Origin: Bacteroidales bacterium
GTDB taxonomy: Bacteria; Bacteroidota; Bacteroidia; Bacteroidales; UBA932
Reading direction: 5' to 3'
NCBI GenBank assembly: GCA_015060255.1
Contig: SUYV01000002.1
Location: 1 to 64,000, forward strand
Length of the DNA: 64,000 nucleotides
The notes beneath the pieces were generated by a model that was not told the DNA's origin, did not search any database, and saw nothing but the letters and a program-made list of their open reading frames with translations. This document shows, one piece after another, positions 17,406 to 26,658 of the stretch. Made by a program: the position numbers and the translations under genes. Positions within the stretch are counted from its first letter, which is position 1. Every line of letters begins with the position of its first letter.

Positions 17406-19439
17406 ATGGAAAAAAGTAAACTGCCTCGAAGATTCAGGGTATATCTGCCTCTGATTATCTTATATGTGATAATGGTCTTTGTCCTTCCTCGAAGTCCTAA
17501 GTTTGCCTATGACTATAAGAAAGGCTCTCCTTGGATGTATGAGACCCTGGTTGCCCAATTCGATTTTCCTCTTCTCAAGACTGACGCACAGTATCAGTCC
17601 GAAAGGGAGAAGGCAGGATCAGGAATCATTCCTGTGTTCAGATATGCACCCGAAGTTGCAGCCAAGGCGGAAGACCGTCTGACAGTTGCTGATTTTGGGA
17701 AATATTCTGGAGTCAAGCCTGCATTGGTAGCCGCACTTGAGACTGTTTACTCGAAAGGTGTGATTACTGACGCATCATATCTTGATGTCCAGTTAAATGA
17801 AACGATCTATGTTCAGAAGGACAGACGTGCTGCGAAGGTTCCTGTTTCTGAAATATATACGGTAAGCGCTGCGAATGATCTGCTTCTGTCCGTCATGTGT
17901 GATACATTGGCTCCTGCGGTGGCTGATTCGTTGAGTGCCAATGTCCTTGCAGACCTGATAGTGCCTGACCTGAATTTCGATCAGCAGATGACAGAACTCA
18001 TTCATGACCAGAGCGTCAGCAATGTGTCAAGGACGCAGGGCGTTGTCAAGGCCGGTCAGGTCCTTGTTTCCAACGGAGAACTTGTTACTGCTGAAATCGA
18101 GCAGCTTTTGGATTCATATAAGGAAGAATACGGTAATAGCGTCGGCTATAATGGCGCACCGGCCATTCAATGGCTGGGTAATGCATTGATTGCGCTTCTG
18201 CTTGTAGTGATATTGTTCTTTGCAATCTATTTCTGCAACTACCACATATTTGACCAGTATAACAAATATCTCTATGTGTTGCTGTTATTCACACTGTCTG
18301 CAGTGGCGTCTTCGGTTGTAGCAATGACGGATCCGTCATACTTTTATCTTGTTCCTTTTACATTGATAGCCCTGTATCTCCTGGCGTTCTTCACCAAGAG
18401 ACTGGTATTCATAGTTTATTTCATATCGCTTTTGCCGATGCTCATCGTGGCTCCTGAAGGCGTCGAACTCTTTGTGATATATCTCACGGCCGGCGTGATA
18501 GGAATCTATGTGTTTGACTATTTCAACAAAGGATGGCTCCAGTTCGTTACCGCACTCATAGTATTTGTTGTGATGGTGGTCGTATGGACGGCCTTCCGCT
18601 TTGTGGACGGTGTAGAGGGTATAGGCAGCTACAGAGTTGTGTGGAATATGGCACTCGGTGCATTGATGTCAGTTGCCGGTTATCCTTTGATCTACCTTTT
18701 CGAGAAGATGTTCATGCTTGTCTCTACATCCAAGCTCGTTGAACTGAGTGATACCAGCAATACTCTTCTGAGGCTTCTTGCGGATAAGGCTCCCGGTACT
18801 TTCCAGCATTCTCTACAGGTCATGAATCTGGCCGATGCAGTTGCCAGGGCGGTCGATGCCAATGTGCCTCTGGTACGTGCTGCCGCATTGTATCACGATA
18901 TAGGCAAGATAAGCAATCCTCAGTGCTTTACCGAGAATGAAACCCCTGGTATAAAGTATCATGAGGGCCTGTCTCCTAAGGAGAGTGCACAGGAAATAAT
19001 AAGGCATGTCTCTGACGGACTTGCACTTGCAGACAAGCATAACATTCCTGATGTCCTGAAGGAATTCATTCAGTCTCATCATGGAACCACATGTACTGCA
19101 TATTTCCTGAATCAGTATCTCAATGCTGGCGGTGACCCTGATGATGTGTCGGAATTCTACTACAAAGGGGTCAATCCGGTCACAAAGGAGCAGGTGATAC
19201 TTATGTTCTGTGATGCTGTTGAGGCTGCATCAAGAAGTCTGAAGGATTATTCTGCAGAAAGTATTTCCAACCTTGTTGAAAGGATCATCAATGGAAAAGC
19301 AGACGAGGGACAACTGTCAGACTCGGATATTTCGCTTAGAGAAGTGACCAAGATCAAGGAAGTCCTCAAGTCATATCTTCAGCAGATGTATCATTCGAGA
19401 GTGTCATATCCTAAACGTGCTTCCAGAGCGGTTAAATGA
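17406..19439 (+). CDS. pgpH: 7TM-HD family cyclic-di-AMP phosphodiesterase (PgpH-like)
   Basis: 677 residues in the family order. One N-terminal membrane helix (~12-29) is followed by an extracytoplasmic 7TMR-HDED domain to about 250, seven membrane helices (~255-440), and a C-terminal HD domain. HD metal ligands are visible as HSLQVMN and ALYHDIGK (near 495-503), and a later SHHGTT. Characterised relatives hydrolyse c-di-AMP to pApA. It closes the gyrB-oxoamine synthase gene run and is followed by a separate tig promoter. The substrate is inferred from the family. Confidence 0.85.
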   Translation: MEKSKLPRRFRVYLPLIILYVIMVFVLPRSPKFAYDYKKGSPWMYETLVAQFDFPLLKTDAQYQSEREKAGSGIIPVFRYAPEVAAKAEDRLTVADFGKYSGVKPALVAALETVYSKGVITDASYLDVQLNETIYVQKDRRAAKVPVSEIYTVSAANDLLLSVMCDTLAPAVADSLSANVLADLIVPDLNFDQQMTELIHDQSVSNVSRTQGVVKAGQVLVSNGELVTAEIEQLLDSYKEEYGNSVGYNGAPAIQWLGNALIALLLVVILFFAIYFCNYHIFDQYNKYLYVLLLFTLSAVASSVVAMTDPSYFYLVPFTLIALYLLAFFTKRLVFIVYFISLLPMLIVAPEGVELFVIYLTAGVIGIYVFDYFNKGWLQFVTALIVFVVMVVVWTAFRFVDGVEGIGSYRVVWNMALGALMSVAGYPLIYLFEKMFMLVSTSKLVELSDTSNTLLRLLADKAPGTFQHSLQVMNLADAVARAVDANVPLVRAAALYHDIGKISNPQCFTENETPGIKYHEGLSPKESAQEIIRHVSDGLALADKHNIPDVLKEFIQSHHGTTCTAYFLNQYLNAGGDPDDVSEFYYKGVNPVTKEQVILMFCDAVEAASRSLKDYSAESISNLVERIINGKADEGQLSDSDISLREVTKIKEVLKSYLQQMYHSRVSYPKRASRAVK

Positions 19440-19442
19440 TAT

Positions 19443-19473
19443 TTTGAAATGTCCTGCAGAATGCTTATTTTTG
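19443..19473 (+). promoter_or_regulatory. Promoter of tig
   Basis: TTTG (19443-19446), 19-nt spacer, TATTTTTG (19466-19473): a full Bacteroidetes promoter. The leader is about 50 nt. Confidence 0.75.
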
Positions 19474-19529
19474 CAGGCTCCAATGCGCACCATAGCGTTT
19501 TGAAATGTAAATGATTAAAGAATTATAAT

Positions 19530-20837
19530 ATGAAAATTGAACAGAACAGAATCGATGATCTCAATCTCGAGCTTACCCTTTCGGTAACAAAGGAGGATTA
19601 TGCTGACAGCAGAAAGAAGAAACTTAACGATTTCAGAAGGAAGGCTGAGATCAAAGGTTTCCGCAAGGGAATGGTACCTATGTCTCTCGTGGAGAAGATG
19701 TATGGCCAGCAGGCGCTTGCAGATTCGGTAAATGATGTTATCGCAGAGGGCATCAACAACTTCATTCAGGAAAATGGTCTCAAGGTTCTCGGAGAACCGC
19801 TTCCAAGCGAGGACAATCCACAGAATGACTGGGTTGACGGCAATGATTTCACATTCAAGTTTGATGTAGCTCAGAATCCTGAGGTTTCATTTGAGCTTTC
19901 AAAGGAGGATGAAGTCGTTTACTATACTATTACAGTGACAGAGGCTGCAAAGAAGGAGATGAAGGACAACCTCCTCAAGCAGTATGGCTCACTCGAGGAT
20001 GGCAAGAAGGCGAAGGCAGATGACTTCATCATCGTTGATTTCGAGCAGGGCGAGACAAAGGTTGAGGGTACATATGTAGCTCTCCGTAATGTCGCTGAGG
20101 CTGCAAGAGCATCTTTCGTTGGCGTTAAACCTGGTGATGTCCTCGATGTAAATGTAAACGAGGCATTCGAGAATGAGACAGACCGCGCATCTATGCTCAA
20201 GGTAAGCAAGGACGAGCTCGCAACTCTTGATCCTATGTTCAAGATGACGGTTCAGAACGTGAAGACATTCGTCAATGCGCCTCTTACCGAGGAGACATTC
20301 GAGAAGATCTTCGGCGTGAAGACTGAGGATGAGTTCGATGCAAAGATTGAGGAGAGAATCCGCGCTGAGTATGCTCAGGAGGCAGATTTCCGTTTCTCTA
20401 AGGATGCAAAGACATATCTTCTCGAGAAGGCGAACCTTACCATCGCCGAGAAGTTCCTCAAGAGATGGATCTATGTCATCAACGAGGGAAAGTTCACTAT
20501 GGAGGACATCGAGAAGGATTGGGATCTCTTCATCGTTGACTACAAGTGGCAGATGGTACGCGGATACCTCATGGACAAGTATGGCGTAAAGATCGAGGAG
20601 GCTGACCTTCTTGCAAGCGCAAAGGGATTTGCAGCATATCAGTTCGCTATGTATGGAATGAACAACGTTCCGGACGAGCAGCTTGACTCATTTGCAAAGA
20701 ATATTCTTGCACAGGAGGAGCAGGGAAGAAGAATTCTTGATCAGGTTGAGAATGAGAAGACATTCGCAGCCGTACGTGAGGTCGTTACTCTCAAAAAGAA
20801 GAAGATCTCTGTTGACAAGTTCCGCGAGTTGAAATAA
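19530..20837 (+). CDS. tig: Trigger factor (ribosome-associated chaperone)
   Basis: 435 residues. The N-terminal ribosome-binding domain carries the signature GFRKGMVP (43-50). A divergent middle peptidyl-prolyl isomerase-like region (~150-245) and a long helical C-terminal domain follow. It binds near the exit tunnel and shields nascent chains. The Bacteroidetes form is often poorly conserved in the isomerase domain, as here. It lies directly upstream of clpP-clpX, a common tig-clpP-clpX order, with a terminator-like hairpin between tig and clpP. Confidence 0.92.
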   Translation: MKIEQNRIDDLNLELTLSVTKEDYADSRKKKLNDFRRKAEIKGFRKGMVPMSLVEKMYGQQALADSVNDVIAEGINNFIQENGLKVLGEPLPSEDNPQNDWVDGNDFTFKFDVAQNPEVSFELSKEDEVVYYTITVTEAAKKEMKDNLLKQYGSLEDGKKAKADDFIIVDFEQGETKVEGTYVALRNVAEAARASFVGVKPGDVLDVNVNEAFENETDRASMLKVSKDELATLDPMFKMTVQNVKTFVNAPLTEETFEKIFGVKTEDEFDAKIEERIRAEYAQEADFRFSKDAKTYLLEKANLTIAEKFLKRWIYVINEGKFTMEDIEKDWDLFIVDYKWQMVRGYLMDKYGVKIEEADLLASAKGFAAYQFAMYGMNNVPDEQLDSFAKNILAQEEQGRRILDQVENEKTFAAVREVVTLKKKKISVDKFRELK

Positions 20838-20849
20838 TTTTAACTTATA

Positions 20850-20877
20850 GGCCGGCTCGCAAGCTGGCCTTTTTTAT
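20850..20877 (+). terminator. Terminator (possibly partial) between tig and clpP
   Basis: GGCCGGCT and AGCTGGCC form an 8-bp stem (one G-U) around CGCA, followed by six T. clpP starts 7 nt later and no strong separate promoter is evident, so read-through to clpPX is likely. Confidence 0.8.
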
Positions 20878-20883
20878 TTGAAT

Positions 20884-21555
20884 ATGAATAAGGAGTTTCA
20901 GAAATACGCAGTCCTTGAGCACGGCATCAGCTCAATGACAATGCACAGGTATCAGTCTGTGCTTGATGGATATATCAACCCTACAATCATCGAGGAGAGG
21001 CAGCGCAATGTTGCTTCTATGGATGTGTTCAGCCGTCTGATGATGGACAGGATCATATTTCTCGGAGTGCCGATTGATGATGATGTGGCAAATATCATCA
21101 CGGCACAGCTCCTCTTCCTTGCCTCAAATGACAATAACAGCGACATTTCCCTGTATCTCAATACTCCAGGCGGTCAGGTATCTTCCGGATTGGCTATCTA
21201 CGATACCATGCAGATCATCGAGCCTGATGTGGCGACAATATGTACGGGAATGGCTGCGTCAATGGGCTCTGTGCTTCTTTGCGCAGGTGCATCAGGCAAG
21301 AGGTCAGCTCTGAAACATTCGAGAGTTATGATCCATCAGCCTCTGGGAGGTGCCAGGGGGCAGGCTTCGGATATACTTATCGCTGCACAGGAGATCGATA
21401 AGATAAGAAAGGAGCTGTATGCGATCATTTCGGAGCATACCGGTCAGCCTGTAGAAAAGATATATGCTGACGGTGACCGTGATTTCTGGATGAATTCGCA
21501 GGAAGCTCTTGAGTATGGAATGATTGACGAAATCGTCAGGAAGTCGAAGAGGTAG
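20884..21555 (+). CDS. clpP: ATP-dependent Clp protease proteolytic subunit
   Basis: 223 residues from the ATG at 20884 (an in-frame TTG lies two codons earlier). Catalytic Ser126 sits in GMAASMGS and His151 in MIHQPLGG; the substrate-groove motif [10 protein letters not shown] is intact. It forms the barrel protease that degrades substrates unfolded by ClpX. The stop is one base before the clpX ATG, so the two are translationally coupled. Confidence 0.96.
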   Translation: MNKEFQKYAVLEHGISSMTMHRYQSVLDGYINPTIIEERQRNVASMDVFSRLMMDRIIFLGVPIDDDVANIITAQLLFLASNDNNSDISLYLNTPGGQVSSGLAIYDTMQIIEPDVATICTGMAASMGSVLLCAGASGKRSALKHSRVMIHQPLGGARGQASDILIAAQEIDKIRKELYAIISEHTGQPVEKIYADGDRDFWMNSQEALEYGMIDEIVRKSKR

Positions 21556-21556
21556 T

Positions 21557-22771
21557 ATGGCTAAATCAGACAAACAGAGGAAGTACTGCATGTTCTGCGG
21601 CAGGAGTGAGAATCAGGTACCTCTTATGCTGCAGGGACTGGACGGATGCATCTGTTCAGAGTGCGTCAAGCTTGCCGGTGATTATATCCGTGATTATGAT
21701 ACCCAGGCTTCTGCATCGGATGCCCCTGCCAAGGTGGAGTCATTATACAAGCCAAAGGAAATACATGCTTTTCTTGACCAGTATATCATAGGTCAGGATA
21801 GAGCGAAGAAACTTCTTTCAGTAGCCGTATATAATCATTATAAAAGATTGAATAACAATCTGGGCGGGGATAATGAGTTTGAGCTTGAGAAGTCAAATAT
21901 CCTTATGGTCGGACCTACCGGTACGGGTAAGACGTTGATGGCCAAGACTATAGCAAAACTGCTCGATGTGCCTTTCACTATTGTCGACGCTACAGTACTG
22001 ACTGAGGCCGGATATGTGGGTGAAGATGTGGAAAGCATCCTTTCCCGTCTTCTTCAGGAGGCAGACTATAACGTGGCCAAGGCTGAAAGAGGAATTGTCT
22101 TCATTGATGAGATTGACAAGATTGCCCGCAAGAGCGATAATCCTTCAATTACCAGAGATGTTTCAGGAGAGGGAGTGCAGCAGGCGATGCTGAAACTTCT
22201 GGAAGGAAGTGTGGTGAACGTTCCGCCTAAGGGTGGACGTAAGCATCCTGAACAGGAGTTCCTTCACGTGAATACCCAGAATATCCTGTTCATATGTGGA
22301 GGTGCATTCGAAGGGATAGAACGTAAGATATCACAGCGACTCAATACACAGCTTATCGGATTCGGAGTGGCGAACAAGCCGCGGGTCGATAAGGAAAATC
22401 TTCTGAAATATGTGGAGGCTCAGGACCTGCGCTCTTATGGTCTCATACCGGAAATCATTGGACGACTGCCTGTAATCACATATCTGGATCATCTGGATAG
22501 AGCAGCTCTGAAAAGGATTCTTACCGAACCCAAGAATGCTTTGATGAAGCAATATGAGAAGATGTTCGAGCTTGATGGAATGAAACTTAACGTGGAACCT
22601 GAAGTTCTGGACCTGATAGTCGACACTTCTATCAAGAACAAGCTTGGAGCCCGTGGCCTTCGTTCTATCTGTGAGGAGATAATGACAGATGCCATGTACG
22701 AAGCTCCATCTTCCGGAAAGAAGACCTTCAAACTTACTCTTGAATATGCCAAGGAAAAGTTAAGCAAATAA
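21557..22771 (+). CDS. clpX: ATP-dependent Clp protease ATP-binding subunit ClpX
   Basis: 404 residues from the ATG at 21557. N-terminal zinc-binding domain with Cys11, Cys14, Cys33 and Cys36, then an AAA+ module with GPTGTGKT, Walker [11 protein letters not shown] and the sensor segment GARGLRSI. A pore loop GYVGED is present. It recognises and unfolds substrates for ClpP. A longer reading from 21524 would overlap clpP and is rejected. Followed 11 nt later by an M20 peptidase gene. Confidence 0.96.
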   Translation: MAKSDKQRKYCMFCGRSENQVPLMLQGLDGCICSECVKLAGDYIRDYDTQASASDAPAKVESLYKPKEIHAFLDQYIIGQDRAKKLLSVAVYNHYKRLNNNLGGDNEFELEKSNILMVGPTGTGKTLMAKTIAKLLDVPFTIVDATVLTEAGYVGEDVESILSRLLQEADYNVAKAERGIVFIDEIDKIARKSDNPSITRDVSGEGVQQAMLKLLEGSVVNVPPKGGRKHPEQEFLHVNTQNILFICGGAFEGIERKISQRLNTQLIGFGVANKPRVDKENLLKYVEAQDLRSYGLIPEIIGRLPVITYLDHLDRAALKRILTEPKNALMKQYEKMFELDGMKLNVEPEVLDLIVDTSIKNKLGARGLRSICEEIMTDAMYEAPSSGKKTFKLTLEYAKEKLSK

Positions 22772-22782
22772 TTTCAGACCAT

Positions 22783-24129
22783 ATGAAACAATACATTGAA
22801 ACTAACAAGGAAAGATTTCTTGAGGAACTCTTCTCACTGTTGAGGATTCCGTCTGTGAGCTCTCTGGAGCAGCATAAGCCGGATATGAAGCGTTGTGCTG
22901 AAAGGCTCGTCGAGCTTCTTATGGAAGCGGGAGCTGACGAGGCTGCTGTCTATCCTACGACAGGTCATCCTGTGGTTTTCGGCCAGAAGCTTGTCGATCC
23001 TTCGCTTCCGACAGTCCTGGTATATGGCCATTACGATGTTCAGCCTGTGGATCCGATCGAGCTTTGGCATTCAGATCCTTTCGAGCCTGAAATCAGGGAC
23101 GGAGCGATCTATGCACGCGGTGCCAATGATGACAAGGGCCAGCTCTTCATGCACATCAAGGCATTTGAGTTCATGGTACATCAGGGCGCACTGAAGCATA
23201 ATGTGAAGTTCATCCTCGAGGGAGAGGAGGAGATCGGAAGTCCTTCGCTTGCAGCGTGGGCGAAGGAGAACAAGGAGCGTCTTGCTGCAGACATCATCCT
23301 TGTTTCCGATACTACGATGATCTCAGAGTCAGTTCCTTCCATCAACTGCGGGATGCGCGGACTCTCATATGTTGAGGTGAAGGTTACAGGACCTAACAAG
23401 GACCTTCATTCAGGTCACTACGGTGGTGCTGTGGCAAATCCGATCAACGTGCTTTGCGACATGATTTCGTCTCTTATCGACAAGGATGGACATATCACTG
23501 TCAAGGGATTCTATGATGATGTTGTCGAACTTTCTGCAGAGGACAGGGCAAAGCTTTCACGTGCCCCTTTCGATCTTGAGGAATATAAGGAGTTTCTTGA
23601 TATCAAGGAGGTAAAGGGTGAGGCCGGATACACATCGCTTGAGCGTACCGGCATCCGTCCATGTCTTGATGTAAACGGCATATGGGGCGGTTATACCGGT
23701 GAAGGCGCCAAGACTGTCCTTCCATCAGTAGCTCATGCCAAGATTTCCATGCGTCTTGTTCCGAATCAGGACAGCGAGACCATAACAAGGCTCTTCGAGG
23801 AGCATTTCAAGGCTATCGCGCCTGATTATGTGAAGGTTGAGGTTACACCTCATCATGGCGGAAACGGATTCCTTATCCCGATTTCTTCTCCTGCATACAA
23901 GGCGGCCGAGAAGGCAATGACAGAAGTATATGGCATCGAGCCGGTTCCTTCACGTGGCGGCGGATCGATTCCGATTCTTGCCGATCTTCAGCGCATCCTT
24001 GAGATTGATCCGCTTCTGATGGGATTCGGTCTTGAGAGAGATACGATCCACTCGCCGAACGAGAGCTACCTTCTCAAGCAGCTCTACGCCGGCATGGAAG
24101 CCATTGCATTATTCTATAGATATTACTAA
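22783..24129 (+). CDS. M20 family dipeptidase
   Basis: 448 residues, cytoplasmic. M20 landmarks: YGHYDVQP (first metal ligands, ~84-91), ARGANDDKGQ, and EGEEEIGS with the catalytic Glu near 147. A dimerisation domain lies near 200-300, with a GxxxLHSGHYGG segment at its start. Members cleave dipeptides such as Xaa-His. It sits between clpX and pyrF with very short gaps, so degraded peptides could be processed further by the same transcript. Exact specificity unknown. Confidence 0.88.
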   Translation: MKQYIETNKERFLEELFSLLRIPSVSSLEQHKPDMKRCAERLVELLMEAGADEAAVYPTTGHPVVFGQKLVDPSLPTVLVYGHYDVQPVDPIELWHSDPFEPEIRDGAIYARGANDDKGQLFMHIKAFEFMVHQGALKHNVKFILEGEEEIGSPSLAAWAKENKERLAADIILVSDTTMISESVPSINCGMRGLSYVEVKVTGPNKDLHSGHYGGAVANPINVLCDMISSLIDKDGHITVKGFYDDVVELSAEDRAKLSRAPFDLEEYKEFLDIKEVKGEAGYTSLERTGIRPCLDVNGIWGGYTGEGAKTVLPSVAHAKISMRLVPNQDSETITRLFEEHFKAIAPDYVKVEVTPHHGGNGFLIPISSPAYKAAEKAMTEVYGIEPVPSRGGGSIPILADLQRILEIDPLLMGFGLERDTIHSPNESYLLKQLYAGMEAIALFYRYY

Positions 24130-24131
24130 TT

Positions 24132-24974
24132 ATGAACAGAGAACAGTTATATCAGCAGATACAGGCCAAGAAGAGCATGCTCTGTGTCGGTCTGGATGTG
24201 GATTTCGACAAGATGCCGGAGCACGTCAAGGCTCTTGCTTCTCAGGGTGAACTCGCTCTGAACGGCCAGCTCTTCAGCGGCAAGGCACGATCTATCGTGG
24301 AGTTCAACAAGGCGATTGTGGATGCTACTGCTGCACATTGTGTGGCATATAAGCCGAATCTAGCTTTCTATGAGTGCTATGGCATAGATGGCATGCGCGC
24401 TCTTGATGCAACAGTTGACTATATAAGATCAAAATATCCGGAAATCTTCCTCATTGCAGATGCAAAGAGGGGAGACATCGGAAACACGGCCAAGATGTAT
24501 GCAAAGGCATTTTTCGAAGAAATGGACTTTGATGCTGTTACGATAGCACCGTACATGGGAGCAGACAGCGTCACTCCTTTCCTTGAGTATAAGGACAAAT
24601 GGGCGATTGTGCTTGCACTTACTTCAAATGCTTCTGCGTATCAGTTCCAGAATGCGCAGAAGGACGGCAAACCTTTATATCAGGCTGTGATGGAGGAGAT
24701 GATGGAGATTTCCACTCCGGACAACATGATGTTTGTCGTAGGTGCTACAAAAGCTGACAAGCTCGAAGAACTCCGCAGCTTCTGCCCTGACAACTTCTTC
24801 CTTGTTCCAGGAGTAGGCGCACAGGGAGGCTCGGCTGAAGAAGTGATTGCACATGGATCAAATGACCATGGCGGACTTCTCATCAATTCTTCAAGGGGTA
24901 TTCTTTACGCAGATCATACTGAAGACTTCGCGAAGGCGGCTGCCGTTGCTGCGGCGCAGACTGCGAATCTGTAG
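24132..24974 (+). CDS. pyrF: Orotidine 5'-phosphate decarboxylase (type 2)
   Basis: 280 residues, the length of the type 2 family. Catalytic DAKRGDIGNTAKMYA near residue 112 carries the Lys-Asp network; the N-terminal CVGLDVD and C-terminal VPGVGAQGG phosphate-binding loop are typical. It converts OMP to UMP, the last step of pyrimidine synthesis. It starts 2 nt after the dipeptidase stop. Its stop directly abuts the stop of the convergent gene, so its terminator must lie inside that gene. Confidence 0.93.
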   Translation: MNREQLYQQIQAKKSMLCVGLDVDFDKMPEHVKALASQGELALNGQLFSGKARSIVEFNKAIVDATAAHCVAYKPNLAFYECYGIDGMRALDATVDYIRSKYPEIFLIADAKRGDIGNTAKMYAKAFFEEMDFDAVTIAPYMGADSVTPFLEYKDKWAIVLALTSNASAYQFQNAQKDGKPLYQAVMEEMMEISTPDNMMFVVGATKADKLEELRSFCPDNFFLVPGVGAQGGSAEEVIAHGSNDHGGLLINSSRGILYADHTEDFAKAAAVAAAQTANL

Positions 24975-25622
24975 TTATTCCAAAGATTCGAGGAAAAATT
25001 TCTTGCACATCCTGCGGGTTATCTCGTAGGATGTGTATTTTGTAGTAGGGTGGTGGAGACGGTTTACTTCCGTAAGGTCGCAGACATACAGCTTGTCGAT
25101 CAGTGAGAGATACATCTTTGAATACTTCACATCCAGGTGTCTCTGCAGTTCGCTGGTGTATTCCAATGTAAGCCCTACTTCCTCAGGTGTCAGATCGTCC
25201 TTGCAGAATATATACAGACCGAATTCATCGAATTCTCCATAGAATCCGGAAGCCACTTTGCTTACCTTGCTTTCTATGATCCTGCGAAGAGGCTGGGCGA
25301 GGGCCCAGTAGTCATATTCAATCGATCCGATATATTTTCCGTCCTGGAGACCATAACCATAACCGCTCTTGATGATCTGATCCATCTCCTCCCGGTCTTC
25401 GTCCTTTACGGGAAGACCTGCCATCTCCTTAAGCATCGCCTGGGCGACATCCTTCGTAGGCTCCATGGCTCTTGTCACCTCGATCCCGAGACTCTTGTCT
25501 GGCTTCTGCAGATCAGGCCTGTCTTCGTTCACAAGGTCAGAATACTCCTTTCCAAGCAAAGTCTCAAGTGAGATCTGCGCATATCTTTCGAAGAAGCATG
25601 TATCGAACTTTCTGTTATTCAT
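24975..25622 (-). CDS. Hypothetical protein with a PD-(D/E)xK-like motif
   Basis: 215 residues, no signal or membrane segment. I do not recognise a named family. Residues 35-52 read RPDLQ...KSLGIEVT, which resembles the core of PD-(D/E)xK nucleases (Asp on one strand, Glu-x-Thr on the next), but the full motif is not proven. A YYxxLxDxLxVC-like helical C-terminal part follows. Its ATG overlaps the 3' end of the AraC-type gene by 8 nt, so the two are co-expressed. Confidence 0.55.
   Translation of the reverse strand: MNNRKFDTCFFERYAQISLETLLGKEYSDLVNEDRPDLQKPDKSLGIEVTRAMEPTKDVAQAMLKEMAGLPVKDEDREEMDQIIKSGYGYGLQDGKYIGSIEYDYWALAQPLRRIIESKVSKVASGFYGEFDEFGLYIFCKDDLTPEEVGLTLEYTSELQRHLDVKYSKMYLSLIDKLYVCDLTEVNRLHHPTTKYTSYEITRRMCKKFFLESLE
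25006..25041 (+). terminator. Probable pyrF terminator inside the convergent gene
   Basis: CACATCCT (25006-25013) pairs with AGGATGTG (25028-25035), followed by TATTTT. It lies 32 nt past the pyrF stop, within the last codons of the minus-strand gene. Confidence 0.5.
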
Positions 25623-26451
25623 TGTCGTTCCAATTAGTCTTACGGAATTCCTTCGGTGTCATGCCTGTCTTTAACCTGAAGAATCTGGAGAAGTGTGACG
25701 GTGTGGCGAAATTCAAGTCAAAACTGATGGTCTGGATACTTTCATCAGTGTTTCGTAACATCTTCTTTGCTTCCAGCAGAGCATATTCTTCAAGCCATTC
25801 AGACGGATATTTTCCTGTATTTTTCTTTGTTATGAAAGCTAGATGTTTCGGACTGATACCTATCATGTCTGCGTAGAATTCCACTTTCCTGTTATTTTTG
25901 TAGTATTCTTCAGCAAGTTTAAGAAACTTTCCTGCAATCTGCCATTCCTTCTTAGGTGCATTTGTATCGAAGTTCTTGTCCAACAGGTAGCAGGCTTCAT
26001 AAAAGAATATCTTGGTGTATTCAAGTACCACCAGGTCTCTGTATCTGCTCGGATTTTCCTTCATCAGGACCTTGAGGTATGAATGCATTATGTGGAACAT
26101 TCTCAGTTGCCTTTCACTTATGACATTGAACCTCCGTTCGTTCATCAGACCGTCAAGATATCTTTTGAGATAACTTTCATCTGCTATTTCACTGATGTCA
26201 TTGCCTACTCGGATCACATCGATATGGAAGTCCTCGCTTTGATTCTTGATATAGAACGGAGTATTTGGGCCTATGACCAGAAAATTACAGCGTCTGATGG
26301 TATACTTATAGAGCTTGACCTTTAATGTGGCCTCTCCTCGCATGCATATGATAGCCAGAGCTGATGAGCATACCTTGTATTTTCCATCCAGAAAGAAAAA
26401 GTCAAAGTCTCTATCGACTCCGCTGTAGTTATCATAGACTGAAATATCCAT
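25615..26451 (-). CDS. AraC-family transcriptional regulator
   Basis: 278 residues. The N-terminal half is a cupin-like sensor domain. The C-terminal ~100 residues carry two helix-turn-helix units with IGISPKHLAFITKKNTG and the signature SFDLNFATPSHFSRFFRLKTGMTP split across the second. This matches Bacteroidetes AraC regulators. The ligand is unknown. It is encoded upstream of, and overlapping, the PD-(D/E)xK-like gene. No -7 element is clear in the minus-strand upstream region. Confidence 0.9.
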   Translation of the reverse strand: MDISVYDNYSGVDRDFDFFFLDGKYKVCSSALAIICMRGEATLKVKLYKYTIRRCNFLVIGPNTPFYIKNQSEDFHIDVIRVGNDISEIADESYLKRYLDGLMNERRFNVISERQLRMFHIMHSYLKVLMKENPSRYRDLVVLEYTKIFFYEACYLLDKNFDTNAPKKEWQIAGKFLKLAEEYYKNNRKVEFYADMIGISPKHLAFITKKNTGKYPSEWLEEYALLEAKKMLRNTDESIQTISFDLNFATPSHFSRFFRLKTGMTPKEFRKTNWNDNE

Positions 26452-26543
26452 ATTCTGCTATTTTTCTGCTAATTTAAGCATAAATCCGACAAAAGTGACA
26501 GAAAATGACGCAAAAATGTTAGGCAAAAGGACGTGTATGTTAG

Positions 26544-26551
26544 TATCTTTG
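26544..26551 (+). promoter_or_regulatory. -7 element for a candidate small RNA
   Basis: TATCTTTG on the plus strand, in the 207-bp gap between two minus-strand genes. No coding gene starts downstream on the plus strand before a terminator at 26608-26643. The -33 region is weak. Confidence 0.5.
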
Positions 26552-26555
26552 CATT

Positions 26556-26643
26556 GTTCCTGAGAAGGGACTTCTTTAACACACACAATTCAATTCTAAA
26601 TTCTTTGGCAGGATCGTCGTGATGTCGGTCCTGCTCTTTTGTT
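26556..26643 (+). ncRNA. Candidate small RNA, about 88 nt
   Basis: A consensus promoter and a strong intrinsic terminator enclose a short non-coding stretch. The terminator stem GCAGGATCG/CGGTCCTGC (9 bp, one G-U, 9-nt loop; 26608-26616 with 26626-26634) is followed by TCTTTTGTT. A second small hairpin, GTTCC-TGAGAA-GGGAC, sits near the 5' end. The transcript would run toward the 3' end of sdaA, on the opposite strand. It matches no RNA family that I recognise. Confidence 0.45.
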
Positions 26644-26658
26644 ATAGAATCATTTATG

